Shown here piece after piece: positions 16,754 through 25,771 of a DNA stretch of 64,000 nt (the stretch's first letter is position 1; each line of letters starts with the position of its first letter). The notes under the pieces were generated by a model that was given only the letters and a program-made list of their open reading frames with translations, made no database searches and had not been told where the DNA came from. A program made the translations under genes and the position numbers. Source of the DNA: Pseudomonas sp. LB-090624 (GTDB lineage Bacteria > Pseudomonadota > Gammaproteobacteria > Pseudomonadales > Pseudomonadaceae). The stretch covers positions 1 to 64,000 of the forward strand of contig NZ_QJRL01000017.1 in the NCBI RefSeq assembly GCF_003205205.1. The letters are read 5' to 3'.

Positions 16754-18253
16754 TCAGGCCATTTCGGCAGTGGTTACAGGCGTGTGCGCAGTGCTTTTGC
16801 TGCGCACCCAGCGCGGGCCCTGAGGGCCATACACGCCAGCAGGTTCAGGGAAAAGGTTGAGCAATAGCAGGTACAGCACCCCTGCCAACCCAAGGGTGAC
16901 CGGTAGGCTCAGGTCGACGCCAGCGGCCAGGTCGCCCAGCGGGCCGACGAACTGCCCCGGCAGGTTGACGAAGCACAGGCCGACCGCCGCGCTGGGGATC
17001 CATGCCCCCATGCCGCGCCAGTTCCAGCCGTGCAGGAACCAGTAGTGGCCACCACGCTGGCCGCGGGTGAACACCTGCAGGTCATCGGCGTGGTAGAAGC
17101 CGCGGCGTGTGATCAGGCCAAGGATCATGATCACCATCCACGGGCTCGTGCAGGTGATGATCAGCACGGCAAAGGTCGACACGCTTTGCACCAGGTTGAA
17201 GGTGAAGCGACCGATGAAGATGAAGCCGATCGCCAGCGCGCCGATCAGCAGCGTGGCGCCTGCGCGGCTGAGCAGGCGCGGGAACACGCTGGACATGTCC
17301 AGGCCGGTGCCATACAGGGCGGTGGTGCCAGTGGACATGCCGCCGATCACGGCAATCAGGCACACCGGCAGGAAGAACCAGCCAGGGGCAACGGCCAGCA
17401 GGCCGCCGACATAGTTGTTGGTGGCGATGTAGTCCGGTGCCTGGGTGGCCACCAGGGTGGCGGTGCACAGGCCGAACAGGAACGGAATCAGCGTGGCACC
17501 CTGGGCCGCAATCACGGCCAGCATGATGCGCGCCTTGGGTGTTTCACGCGGGATATAGCGTGACCAGTCACCCAGAAACGCACCGAACGACACTGGGTTG
17601 CTCATGGCCAGGATCGCTGCGCCGACGAACGCTGCCCAGAAACCGGCCTGGCCGAGGTTGACGCTGCCCGCGTAGCCCGCATCGAACGGCCCGGCAAAGG
17701 CAACGATGCCCAGCAGGAACAGTAGGCTCGAAGCCCACACGGCAATCTTGTTGACCCACAGCATGAAGCGGAAGCCGAAGATGCATACCACCAGTACCAG
17801 CACTGCGAACAGGCCGTAGGCCAGGCCCAGGGTCAGGTCGGTTTCCGGCAGGCCGGCCAGGCGTTTGGCGCCCCCGACCAGGGCGTCACCCGAGCTCCAT
17901 ACCGACAGTGAGAAGAACGCCACGGCGGTGAGTAGCGACAGGAACGAGCCGACGATGCGCCCGTGTACACCAAAGTGCGCGCCCGACGATACAGCATTGT
18001 TGGTGCCGTTCAGCGCGCCGAACAGCCCCATCGGTGCAAGGATCAGCGCGCCGATGCCAACGCCGAGCAGAATGGCCCACACACCGGCCTGGAACGACAG
18101 CCCGAAAAGTACCGGGAAGCTGCCCAGCACGGCTGTGGCAAACGTATTGGCGCCGCCAAAGATCAAACGAAACAGGTCCAGCGGGGAGGCGTCGCGTTGA
18201 TCGGCGGGGATCTGTTCGACGCCGTTGGTCTCGATACCGGTCGAGTGGCTCAT
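16754..18253 (-). CDS. NCS1-family purine/cytosine-type permease
   Basis: A 499-residue nucleobase-cation-symport-1 transporter with about twelve membrane helices. A short N-terminus (VEQIPADQRDASPLDLFRLIFGGAN) leads into helix 1, and FGAFLGDWSRYIP marks the conserved central loop. The start at 18253 follows an open frame that reaches further upstream; MSHSTG was chosen because family N-termini begin there. Substrates in this family are purines, cytosine, hydantoins or related ring compounds. The neighbouring aldehyde dehydrogenase and NTF2-like gene suggest one small catabolic unit. Confidence 0.92.
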   Translation of the reverse strand: MSHSTGIETNGVEQIPADQRDASPLDLFRLIFGGANTFATAVLGSFPVLFGLSFQAGVWAILLGVGIGALILAPMGLFGALNGTNNAVSSGAHFGVHGRIVGSFLSLLTAVAFFSLSVWSSGDALVGGAKRLAGLPETDLTLGLAYGLFAVLVLVVCIFGFRFMLWVNKIAVWASSLLFLLGIVAFAGPFDAGYAGSVNLGQAGFWAAFVGAAILAMSNPVSFGAFLGDWSRYIPRETPKARIMLAVIAAQGATLIPFLFGLCTATLVATQAPDYIATNNYVGGLLAVAPGWFFLPVCLIAVIGGMSTGTTALYGTGLDMSSVFPRLLSRAGATLLIGALAIGFIFIGRFTFNLVQSVSTFAVLIITCTSPWMVIMILGLITRRGFYHADDLQVFTRGQRGGHYWFLHGWNWRGMGAWIPSAAVGLCFVNLPGQFVGPLGDLAAGVDLSLPVTLGLAGVLYLLLLNLFPEPAGVYGPQGPRWVRSKSTAHTPVTTAEMA

Positions 18254-18345
18254 GGTAATGCTCCAGCGCGGTTGTTGTGGGCCGGCGCGTGCGCGGGCCT
18301 TCTTGTGGGTGCGATGGCAGGGCGGCAGGGCCGCAATAAAGGTGA

Positions 18346-18735
18346 TCAGGCCGGTGATACGACCGACAGGTGCTCGTGGCAGGCGAGCCACTGGTCCCCG
18401 TGGCGACGGAAGACAATGGTCTCGCGCTCACGCAACTGGTGTTCTTCACCGGCAATGCGGATATGCGTGGCCACATCGTGCATGAAGACCGCCACGTCAC
18501 CCTGCAGGCTCACTTGGGCGTTACCCGATTCACAGGCCAGCACGGCAAAGCCGTCGCCCTGCCACTGGGCCCAGAGATCTTCGTAGGCACGGCGCGACAG
18601 TAGCGGTTGCGGCAAGGTGTGGAAAAGGAAGGTGGCGTCTTCGCTGAAGCAGGCGAAATAGCGGGCGGTATCGTTGCTGGCGAAGGCGGCAACAAGGTCG
18701 GCGGCGGCTTGCCGTACCTGAAGTGTCTGGTCCAC
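18346..18735 (-). CDS. NTF2-like (SnoaL/DUF4440-type) protein
   Basis: A 129-residue cone-fold protein of the NTF2-like superfamily. The DTARYFACFSEDATFLFHT segment (about 22-40), the AYEDLWAQW helix and the final strands FRRHGDQWLACHEHLSV fit the SnoaL/DUF4440 pattern. Members are small enzymes or binding proteins with an open pocket; no catalytic role can be assigned. It is the first gene of the minus-strand group running on to the NCS1 permease 92 bases downstream. Confidence 0.8.
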   Translation of the reverse strand: MDQTLQVRQAAADLVAAFASNDTARYFACFSEDATFLFHTLPQPLLSRRAYEDLWAQWQGDGFAVLACESGNAQVSLQGDVAVFMHDVATHIRIAGEEHQLRERETIVFRRHGDQWLACHEHLSVVSPA

Positions 18736-18939
18736 GGGAGTGGCCTCACGGTTTTTGTGATTGTGGTGAAGCGATTCTGGTGGCGCTTGCCGGGGGGAAA
18801 AATCGCTGGCAGCAAATAATCAGTTCAGGAATTTGTGAAGTGACAAGCCTGCCAGAGTGCCTGCACCAATCTGCAAGCGAAGCGGCAAACTGGTATTCGT
18901 CGACCATACTGAAGCTTCATTCACCTTCAGGAGAGTGTC

Positions 18940-19758
18940 ATGTCGAAGCCGTCCAGGAAGAAGCCCTCCCAGGAACAACCCGAAAAGTTGGGCGGCAAGG
19001 CCTACGAAAAAGCGCTCAAGAGCCTGCATGTAGAGTTGGTGAAGCTGCAGGAGTGGGTGGTGGCCAAGGGCCTGAAGCTATGCATTGTTTTCGAAGGCCG
19101 TGATGGCGCCGGCAAGGGCGGCACCATCAAGGCTATTACCGAGCGCGTCAGCCCGCGGGTATTTCGGGTGGTAGCACTGCCCGCGCCGACCGAGCGGGAG
19201 AAGACGCAAATGTACCTGCAGCGTTACCTGGGCCATCTGCCAGCGGCAGGTGAAGTGGTGATCTTCGATCGCAGTTGGTACAACCGTGCGGGCGTTGAGC
19301 GGGTGATGGGCTTCTGCTCCGGCGAGCAAGCGGACAAGTTTCTGGCCGGTGTCCCTGGGTTCGAGAGGGTGATGGTCGATTCGGGGATCATCCTCATCAA
19401 GTACTGGCTTGAAGTCAGCGCCGAAGAGCAGACCCGGCGCCTGCAGGATCGCATCAACGACGGCCGCAAGCTGTGGAAGCTATCGCCGATGGACCTCAAG
19501 TCGTATACCCGCTGGGATGACTACACCAAAGCGCGGGACGACATGTTCCAGGCGTCGGATACCGCATGGGCACCGTGGTTCGTGGCCCATTCCAACGACA
19601 AACGTCGCGCCCGGCTGAATATCATCAGCCATCTGCTCAGCCGTATTCCCTACCAGGACATAACCCGCGACCAGCTGGTGAAGCTGCCCAAACGCGGCAA
19701 GATCGGCAAGTACAAGGCTGTCGCCTACCCGTTCAAGGTCGTCGAAGAACGCTTCTGA
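18940..19758 (+). CDS. ppk2: Polyphosphate kinase 2
   Basis: A 272-residue single-domain PPK2. The lysine-rich N-terminus leads into Walker A FEGRDGAGKGG at about 51-61, then a lid segment, and Walker B VVIFDRSWYNRAG near 107-119. PPK2 enzymes move phosphate between polyphosphate and nucleotides, often making GTP or ATP from polyphosphate. The protein is of the short, class I type by length. A GGAGAG site lies before the ATG. It begins a forward run of six genes, with 36 bases to the antiporter. Confidence 0.93.
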   Translation: MSKPSRKKPSQEQPEKLGGKAYEKALKSLHVELVKLQEWVVAKGLKLCIVFEGRDGAGKGGTIKAITERVSPRVFRVVALPAPTEREKTQMYLQRYLGHLPAAGEVVIFDRSWYNRAGVERVMGFCSGEQADKFLAGVPGFERVMVDSGIILIKYWLEVSAEEQTRRLQDRINDGRKLWKLSPMDLKSYTRWDDYTKARDDMFQASDTAWAPWFVAHSNDKRRARLNIISHLLSRIPYQDITRDQLVKLPKRGKIGKYKAVAYPFKVVEERF

Positions 19759-19794
19759 ACCCCTCCCGCCCGGGAGCTGCGAAGGTACGAGCTC

Positions 19795-20991
19795 ATGCCA
19801 CATGACGGCAGCCTGTTGCAGGCGACGGTGGTATTTCTTCTGGCTGTGGTGCTTCTGGTGCCGCTGGCGCAGCGTCTGAAAATGGGCGCAGTGCCGGGAT
19901 ACCTCTTGGCGGGAATCTTGATTGGCCCGTCGGTGCTTGGGCTGTTGGGCAACCCGGACAACGTGGCGCGGCTGTCGGAAATGGGCGTGGTCATGCTGTT
20001 GTTCGTGATTGGCCTGGAGCTTTCCCCGCGGCGTCTGTGGACCATGCGCCGGGCGCTATTTGGCGTCGGCAGTTTGCAAGTGGGGCTGACCGCAGTGCTG
20101 CTCGGGCTACTGGCATTCTGGCTGTTCGATCAATCGAAACCTGCCGCTATCGTGCTGGGCCTGGGCCTGGCGCTGTCGTCCACCGCCTTTGGCTTGCAGG
20201 TACTGGCCGAGCGCAAGGACCTGGGTAAACCTCATGGCCGCCTGGCCGTGGCCATCCTGCTGTTCCAGGACATTGCCGCCATTCCCTTGATTGCCGTGGT
20301 GCCGTTGCTCGGTGGCGATGTCAGCACTGCCGACGAAGGGGCCTGGCCGTTGCTGGCCGTGGCTGTCGGTATCGGCCTGCTGATTGTTTTCGGCCGCTAT
20401 CTGCTGACCCCGGTATTCAAGTGGACGGTGGGGTCGGGCCTGCCTGAGCTATCGACCGCCACGGCATTGCTGGTGGTGCTGGGCACCGCCTGGTTGATGG
20501 AGCATGTGGGCGTGTCGATGGCGCTGGGGGCGTTTCTGGCCGGTGTGCTGATGGCCGAGTCGCCTTTTCGCCACGAGCTGGAAACCCAGATCGAGCCGAT
20601 CAAAGGCTTGCTACTGGGGCTGTTTTTCGTAGGTGTAGGCATGAGCGCCGACCTGCGTCTGCTTTTTGGCATGCCGCTGATAGTGCTGGGCCTGACCGTG
20701 CTGCTGGTGGCCATCAAGCTGCCCTTGCTGTATGGCCTGGGGCGCACGATGGGCGAGCTCAACAAGGCCCAGGCGCTTTGCCTGGGTGTGGTGCTGGCCT
20801 CGGGGGGCGAGTTCGCCTTTGTGGTGTTCAAGCTGGCGCTGGCGCATCAAGTGCTCACACAACAGGTACACGACCTGCTGGTGCTGGCCATCACCTTGTC
20901 GATGGCGGTGGTGCCCTTGGTCATGATGGCCCTGGCGCGGCAGCTGCGCGATGACAGCCCTGTGCAGGCATCCCCTGAAACGGGCCAGTGA
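19795..20991 (+). CDS. Kef-type cation/proton antiporter (CPA2), no RCK domain
   Basis: A 398-residue integral membrane protein of the CPA2 family. Recognisable parts are GYLLAGILIGPSVLGLLG (helix 2 region), LFVIGLELSPRRLW, LSSTAFGLQVLAERKDLG, LLFQDIAAIPLIAVVPLL and LGAFLAGVLMAESPFRHELE. About twelve helices fill the protein, and it ends without the TrkA-N/RCK regulatory domain carried by KefB and KefC. It likely exchanges K+ or Na+ for protons. It follows ppk2 and precedes an AI-2E transporter on the same strand. Confidence 0.9.
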   Translation: MPHDGSLLQATVVFLLAVVLLVPLAQRLKMGAVPGYLLAGILIGPSVLGLLGNPDNVARLSEMGVVMLLFVIGLELSPRRLWTMRRALFGVGSLQVGLTAVLLGLLAFWLFDQSKPAAIVLGLGLALSSTAFGLQVLAERKDLGKPHGRLAVAILLFQDIAAIPLIAVVPLLGGDVSTADEGAWPLLAVAVGIGLLIVFGRYLLTPVFKWTVGSGLPELSTATALLVVLGTAWLMEHVGVSMALGAFLAGVLMAESPFRHELETQIEPIKGLLLGLFFVGVGMSADLRLLFGMPLIVLGLTVLLVAIKLPLLYGLGRTMGELNKAQALCLGVVLASGGEFAFVVFKLALAHQVLTQQVHDLLVLAITLSMAVVPLVMMALARQLRDDSPVQASPETGQ

Positions 20992-21031
20992 ATTGCGCCT
21001 AGCTGGCGCATTGAGTATCTGGAGGTGAATC

Positions 21032-22129
21032 ATGCAGTCGAGTTTCAAGCTGGACAGCGCCCTGTCGCGGGGCTTGCTCGATGTGCTCATCAAGGCCGGT
21101 CTGGTGGCAGCGTTGGTGATCTTCGCCTTCCAGGTGTTTCAGCCGTTCCTGGAGTTGATGCTGTGGGCGGTGATCCTGGCGGTTACGCTGTACCCCTTGC
21201 ATTGCCGTATTCAGCGCCGCACCGGGCTCAAGCAAGGCTATGCGGCGACGCTGGTAGTGCTATTGGTACTGGTGGTGCTGCTGGTGCCGGTCTACCTGGT
21301 GATGATGTCCATCGCCGAATCGGTGGACAGCCTGGTGACGCTACTCAAGACCGGCGCCTGGAGTGTGCCGGTCCCGCCTGATTCCGTGGCGACCTGGCCA
21401 CTGATCGGGCCGAAAGTGCATGCGTTGTGGTTGGCGGCCTCCGAAAACATGGCCAGTGTGCTGAACCAATGGCTGCCCCAGATCAGGGGGGCCGGGCTGA
21501 CGGTGCTGGGCGCTGCGGCCAGCGCCGGTGGGGCCTTCCTGCTGTTCATCGGCGCGATCCTCATTTCCGGGGTCATCATGGCCTTCGGTGAACGAGGTGA
21601 CATCGCTGCGCAGCGTATCGCCATGCGGGTTTCAGGTGCAGAGCGCGGGAAACCCTTGGCCACGCTGTGCACGGCTACCATTCGCGCGGTGGCACAAGGG
21701 GTGATCGGCATTGCCTTCATCCAGATGCTGCTGATCGGTGTTGGTTTTATCGTCAAAGGGGTTCCCGGTGCCGGGATGCTGGCCATCGTCATCCTCATGC
21801 TGGGCATTGCACAGGCCCCGGCGACGCTGGTGACCTTGCCGGTGATCATCTATGTGTTCAACGCCGAAGGCTTCACGGTGGCGACCATCATTTTTGCCAT
21901 CTACACCTTTGTCGCCGGCCTTGCCGACAACGTGCTCAAGCCGCTGCTGCTGGGGCGCGGGGTCGATGTACCAATGCCGGTGGTACTGATCGGGGCGCTG
22001 GGCGGCATGGTGGTCAAAGGCATCATCGGTTTGTTCATTGGCCCGGTAATCCTCGGCGTGACCTATGTGTTGTTCTGGCAATGGGTTGCGCTGCAGGTGC
22101 CGGAGCAACCAGCACCCCCTGCTGCCTGA
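21032..22129 (+). CDS. AI-2E family transporter
   Basis: A 365-residue membrane protein of the AI-2E (PerM/TqsA) family with about eight hydrophobic segments. The family marks LEPFLELMLWAVILAVTLYPLH-like helix pair near the start and the C-terminal LADNVLKPLLLGRGVDVPMPVVLIGALGGM...IGLFIGPVILGVTYVLF are present. Family members export AI-2 or act as Na+/H+ antiporters; the substrate here is unknown. A GGAGGTG site lies 6-8 bases before the start. The outer-membrane factor gene begins 3 bases after its stop. Confidence 0.92.
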   Translation: MQSSFKLDSALSRGLLDVLIKAGLVAALVIFAFQVFQPFLELMLWAVILAVTLYPLHCRIQRRTGLKQGYAATLVVLLVLVVLLVPVYLVMMSIAESVDSLVTLLKTGAWSVPVPPDSVATWPLIGPKVHALWLAASENMASVLNQWLPQIRGAGLTVLGAAASAGGAFLLFIGAILISGVIMAFGERGDIAAQRIAMRVSGAERGKPLATLCTATIRAVAQGVIGIAFIQMLLIGVGFIVKGVPGAGMLAIVILMLGIAQAPATLVTLPVIIYVFNAEGFTVATIIFAIYTFVAGLADNVLKPLLLGRGVDVPMPVVLIGALGGMVVKGIIGLFIGPVILGVTYVLFWQWVALQVPEQPAPPAA

Positions 22130-22132
22130 GCT

Positions 22133-23647
22133 ATGCCCAACTGCTGCCATGGCCTGGGGTTACTGATGCTACTGGCTGGTTGCACCCAGGTCGGCCCGGA
22201 TTTCGAAACGCCCCAGGCGCCGTGGCTGGACGGCTGGAGCACACCTTTGCTGGAGCAGGCAGGGCGTAGCGCCGCCACCCCTGACATGCGCGCGTGGTGG
22301 GGGATGTTTGCCGACCCGATGCTGGACGCGCTAATTGCCGAGGCCGACGCCAACAACACCAACCTGCGCGTGGCGGGCCTGCGCATCGCGGAGGCTCGCG
22401 CCCAGTTGGCGATCGTGCAGACCGGGCGTTATCCACAGCTGCAGCAACTGAGTGCGCAGAGCCTGTATCTGAAGCAGGACCAGTCAGGTACCTCCACCGC
22501 CCGTGATTCGGTGTTCTGGCAATCCAGCGTCGGTTTCGACATCGGCTGGGAAATCGATTTCTGGGGCCGCTTCAGTCGCGCCATCGAAAGTGCCGACGCT
22601 GTCTACTTTGCCTCCCAGGCCAATTACGCCGACGCCATGGTGTTGCTGCGTGCGCAAGTGGCCGACACCTACTTTGCTCTGCGTACCGCCGAAGCTCGGC
22701 TGGCTATCGCCCAAGAGAACGCCAAGCGCCAGGCGCGTAGCCTGGAGATCACCGAGCGGCTGTTCCGCCACGGCGAAAATGACGAACTCGACTGGCAGCA
22801 GGCGCGCACTCAATATCTGGCGACCCAGGCGACCATCCCCGAGTTCGAGAACCAGCTCAACGCCCTGCGCAACGTGCTGTGCTCGCTGCTCGGCCGCCCG
22901 CCTGGGCCGCTGCCGCAGCTGGACGCCGGCCATGGCCAGCTGCCCTTGCCGGATCGGGCAGTGTTGCAGGATGTACCTGCCAGCCTGCTGCAGCGCCGCC
23001 CGGACATCCGCGCCGCCGAGCAGGCAGTGGCGGCGCAGTCGGCGCTGGTCGGGGTGGCCGAGGCCGATCTTTATCCACAGCTGAGCTTGCTTGGCAGTAT
23101 CGGCTGGACCTTTTTATCGGCCAATCATCTGCCCGACACCTTCGACCTGGCGGCTGGCCCAAGCCTGATCTGGAACCCGTTCGACTATGGCCGGCGCAAG
23201 AACACCGTTCGCGTGGAAGATGCCCGCTTGCAGCAACTGATCGAGTTGTACCAGCAGGGCGTGCGCGAAGCTGCCCGTGAGGCCGACGATGCCGCCAGCG
23301 GGCTGGTGCGCTCGCTGCAGAGTGCAGCCATTCGCGACCAGGCCTCCCAGGCTGCGCAACGCTCGCTGAACCTGGCCAGTTCGCAGTACCGCGAAGGCTT
23401 CGCCGATTTCCAGCGCGTGCTCGACGCCCAACAACTGCTGTTGCAGCAGCAAGACGGTTACCTGGTCAGCCGTGGCAACGCGGTCAGCAGCCTGGTGACT
23501 TTGTACAAGGCCCTGGGGGGTGGTTGGGACGCCAGACGCGCGCCGATCGACCCGGCCACCCGCCAGCGAATGCAGCAACGCACCGACTGGGGCGAGTTGC
23601 TCGACGAGCCAGCCCCCACTGCGCATGCACAAGGTGAAACCGAATGA
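22133..23647 (+). CDS. Outer-membrane efflux lipoprotein (NodT/OprM type)
   Basis: A 504-residue TolC-family outer-membrane factor. A short signal peptide ends in the lipobox LLAGC (Cys about 17), and TQVGPDFETP follows as in OprM/NodT proteins. Two repeats of the long helical hairpin domain are visible, including RPDIRAAEQAVAAQSALVGVAEADLYPQ near 285-312. It forms the exit duct of a tripartite pump. Its gene overlaps the HlyD adaptor gene by 4 bases, so the three downstream genes form one efflux system. Confidence 0.93.
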   Translation: MPNCCHGLGLLMLLAGCTQVGPDFETPQAPWLDGWSTPLLEQAGRSAATPDMRAWWGMFADPMLDALIAEADANNTNLRVAGLRIAEARAQLAIVQTGRYPQLQQLSAQSLYLKQDQSGTSTARDSVFWQSSVGFDIGWEIDFWGRFSRAIESADAVYFASQANYADAMVLLRAQVADTYFALRTAEARLAIAQENAKRQARSLEITERLFRHGENDELDWQQARTQYLATQATIPEFENQLNALRNVLCSLLGRPPGPLPQLDAGHGQLPLPDRAVLQDVPASLLQRRPDIRAAEQAVAAQSALVGVAEADLYPQLSLLGSIGWTFLSANHLPDTFDLAAGPSLIWNPFDYGRRKNTVRVEDARLQQLIELYQQGVREAAREADDAASGLVRSLQSAAIRDQASQAAQRSLNLASSQYREGFADFQRVLDAQQLLLQQQDGYLVSRGNAVSSLVTLYKALGGGWDARRAPIDPATRQRMQQRTDWGELLDEPAPTAHAQGETE

Positions 23648-24741
23648 GCGACGCCACGCCAACGCCGCCCCCGTCAGCCCCGGATCGCGGCATGCGCTGG
23701 GTGTTGCTGCTGATTGCGGTCAGCCTGCTCTGGTACTTGCTGGCTGACCGCTATACCCCGTATACCCAGCAAGCTCGCCTGCAGGCTTACGTGGTCCCGG
23801 TGACAGCCGAAGTGGCCGGGCAGATCAAGCGTGTCGCGGTAGGCAACAACCAGGAGGTGCGCCAGGGCGATGTGCTGTTCGAACTCGATCCGGAGCAGTA
23901 CCGCATTGCCTTGGCCCGTGCCGAAGCCGACCTCGATACCGTGCGCCGGCAAATCGGCGCCAGTACCGCCGGCATCGATTCGGCCCAGGCAGCGCTGGTG
24001 GCCGCCCAGGCCAACGAACGCAAGGCGCGCCAAGACGCCGAGCGCCTCAAACGACTAATTGACGAAGACCCGGGTACCGTGTCGGTTCGCCGTCTGGAAG
24101 GCGCCCAGGCGACCCGGGACCAGGCTATCAGCCAAGTGGCGGCAGCCCGTGCCGAAGTGGAGCGCGCCCGCGAGCAGCAGGGTGGGGCACCGGATGACAA
24201 CGCCCAGCTGCGCAGTGCCGCGGCCAATGTGCAAAAGGCCCGCCTGGACCTTGCCCGTACCGTGGTGCGCGCTGACGCGAACGGGCTGATCACCGACCTG
24301 CGCACCGACGTTGGCCACTATGTCGGCGCAGGTAGCCCGATGATGACCCTGATCAGTATCCATGATGTGTGGATAAGTGCCGACATGACCGAGAACAACC
24401 TCGGCCGGCTGCGCCCCGACACCCCGGTGCTGGTGGTGCTCGACGCGTTGCCCGGCACTGTGTTGAAGGGGCGCATACGCAGCATTGGCTACGGCGTGAG
24501 CGTGGGCCAGAGCACCCCGCCGGGTACGTTGCCGACCGTGCAGAACAGCCGCGAGTGGCTGCGTTCGGCGCAGCGCTTCCCAGTGATTGTGGAACTGCAG
24601 CGCGACCAGCTTCAGGACAAGACCATGCTGCGGGTCGGTGGTCAGGCCGAGGTCATGGCCCTGCCCAGCGAAGGCAACCCACTGAACCTGCTAGGCCGGT
24701 TGTTCATGTGGCTGATGAGCTGGCTGTCGTATGCCTATTGA
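23644..24741 (+). CDS. HlyD-family membrane-fusion (periplasmic adaptor) protein
   Basis: A 365-residue adaptor resembling EmrA/AaeA-type proteins. One N-terminal membrane helix (about 17-33) is followed by a lipoyl half-domain (YVVPVTAEVAGQIKRVAVGNNQEVRQGDVLFELDP). A long Ala/Gln-rich coiled-coil hairpin spans about 85-200. The second lipoyl half (VVRADANGLITDLRTDVGHYV) and a beta-barrel complete it. It bridges the outer-membrane duct and the inner-membrane component. It overlaps both neighbours (4 bases upstream, 11 downstream), a tightly coupled operon. Confidence 0.94.
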   Translation: MSDATPTPPPSAPDRGMRWVLLLIAVSLLWYLLADRYTPYTQQARLQAYVVPVTAEVAGQIKRVAVGNNQEVRQGDVLFELDPEQYRIALARAEADLDTVRRQIGASTAGIDSAQAALVAAQANERKARQDAERLKRLIDEDPGTVSVRRLEGAQATRDQAISQVAAARAEVERAREQQGGAPDDNAQLRSAAANVQKARLDLARTVVRADANGLITDLRTDVGHYVGAGSPMMTLISIHDVWISADMTENNLGRLRPDTPVLVVLDALPGTVLKGRIRSIGYGVSVGQSTPPGTLPTVQNSREWLRSAQRFPVIVELQRDQLQDKTMLRVGGQAEVMALPSEGNPLNLLGRLFMWLMSWLSYAY

Positions 24742-25753
24742 ATGGCGCCGCCTGCGGGCACTGCGCCTGGCCTTGGGCGTATCACTGTGCCTGGCCGTGA
24801 GCTTTGCCATCGGCTTGCCGGTGCCGATCCTTGCGCCGGTGTTCGCGGTGCTGTTGCTGGCCATGCGCAGCCAGCCATTACCCCTGCGTGCGGCACCGGC
24901 CCTGGCGCTACTGGTGCTGCTCGCTTGCGGCAGCGGGTTGCTGCTGATTCCGCTGTTGCGCCATGCGCCGTTGGCCGGGGTGTTACTGGTCGGGGTGGGT
25001 GTTTTCCTGACCTTGCGCTATGCACTGAAGGGCGGCAACGGCCTGCTGGCCAACCTGCTGGTGATCGGCCTGACCATGATCGCCGCTGCCGGCACCAGTG
25101 ACTTCACCCTGGCACTGTCGGTGGTCGAAGCGCTGGCCAAAGGCATGCTGCTGGCAGTGCTGGGCACATCAGTGGCGCACATGATGTTCCCCGAGCCCGG
25201 CGACGCGCCAGCACAACCGGTGCCGCCGCTGCTGGGCAGCGAGCATGTCAGCTGGGTAGCGCTGCGTGCCACGCTGATCGTGATGCCGGCCTTTCTGCTG
25301 GCGCTGATCGCCCCGGACCAGTACATGCCGCTGATCATGAAAGCAGTCAGCGTAGGGCAGCAGGCCGGCGAAACCCGTGCGCGGCACGCCAGCCGGGAAC
25401 TGATCGGCTCAACCTTGCTTGCTGGCGTGTTGGCGATACTGCTGTGGGGGGCGTTGAGCCTGTTCGTGCACCTGTGGATGTTCTTCCTGTGGGTGCTGCT
25501 GTTCGCCCTTTGGCAGGCGCGGCGGCTGTACCAGGCCGTGCCGAATCGGCAGAGCCCGGCGTACTGGGTCAGTTGCCTGACGACCATGCTGATCTTGCTG
25601 GGGCAATCGGTGCAGGACAGTGCAGGTGGGCAGGATGTGTACAAGGCGTTCGCGGTGCGTATGGCGCTGTTTCTGGCGGTGTCGGTGTACGCCAGCGCCA
25701 TGTTGATCTGGATTGACCGGATTCGGAGTCGGCGCGGGCTTCTTCGCGGTTAA
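24731..25753 (+). CDS. DUF2955/FUSC-like inner-membrane efflux component
   Basis: A 340-residue protein with about ten hydrophobic segments arranged as two similar halves (roughly 10-150 and 175-330). This is the pattern of DUF2955 and the aromatic-acid-exporter/FUSC superfamily (compare AaeB). Proteins of this type pair with a HlyD adaptor, and the gene starts inside the adaptor gene. It would be the inner-membrane substrate-recognition part of the pump. It lacks the large cytoplasmic domain of AaeB. The substrate is not deducible. Confidence 0.85.
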   Translation: MPIEWRRLRALRLALGVSLCLAVSFAIGLPVPILAPVFAVLLLAMRSQPLPLRAAPALALLVLLACGSGLLLIPLLRHAPLAGVLLVGVGVFLTLRYALKGGNGLLANLLVIGLTMIAAAGTSDFTLALSVVEALAKGMLLAVLGTSVAHMMFPEPGDAPAQPVPPLLGSEHVSWVALRATLIVMPAFLLALIAPDQYMPLIMKAVSVGQQAGETRARHASRELIGSTLLAGVLAILLWGALSLFVHLWMFFLWVLLFALWQARRLYQAVPNRQSPAYWVSCLTTMLILLGQSVQDSAGGQDVYKAFAVRMALFLAVSVYASAMLIWIDRIRSRRGLLRG

Positions 25754-25771
25754 CGCCGCTCCCCTGGAAAA

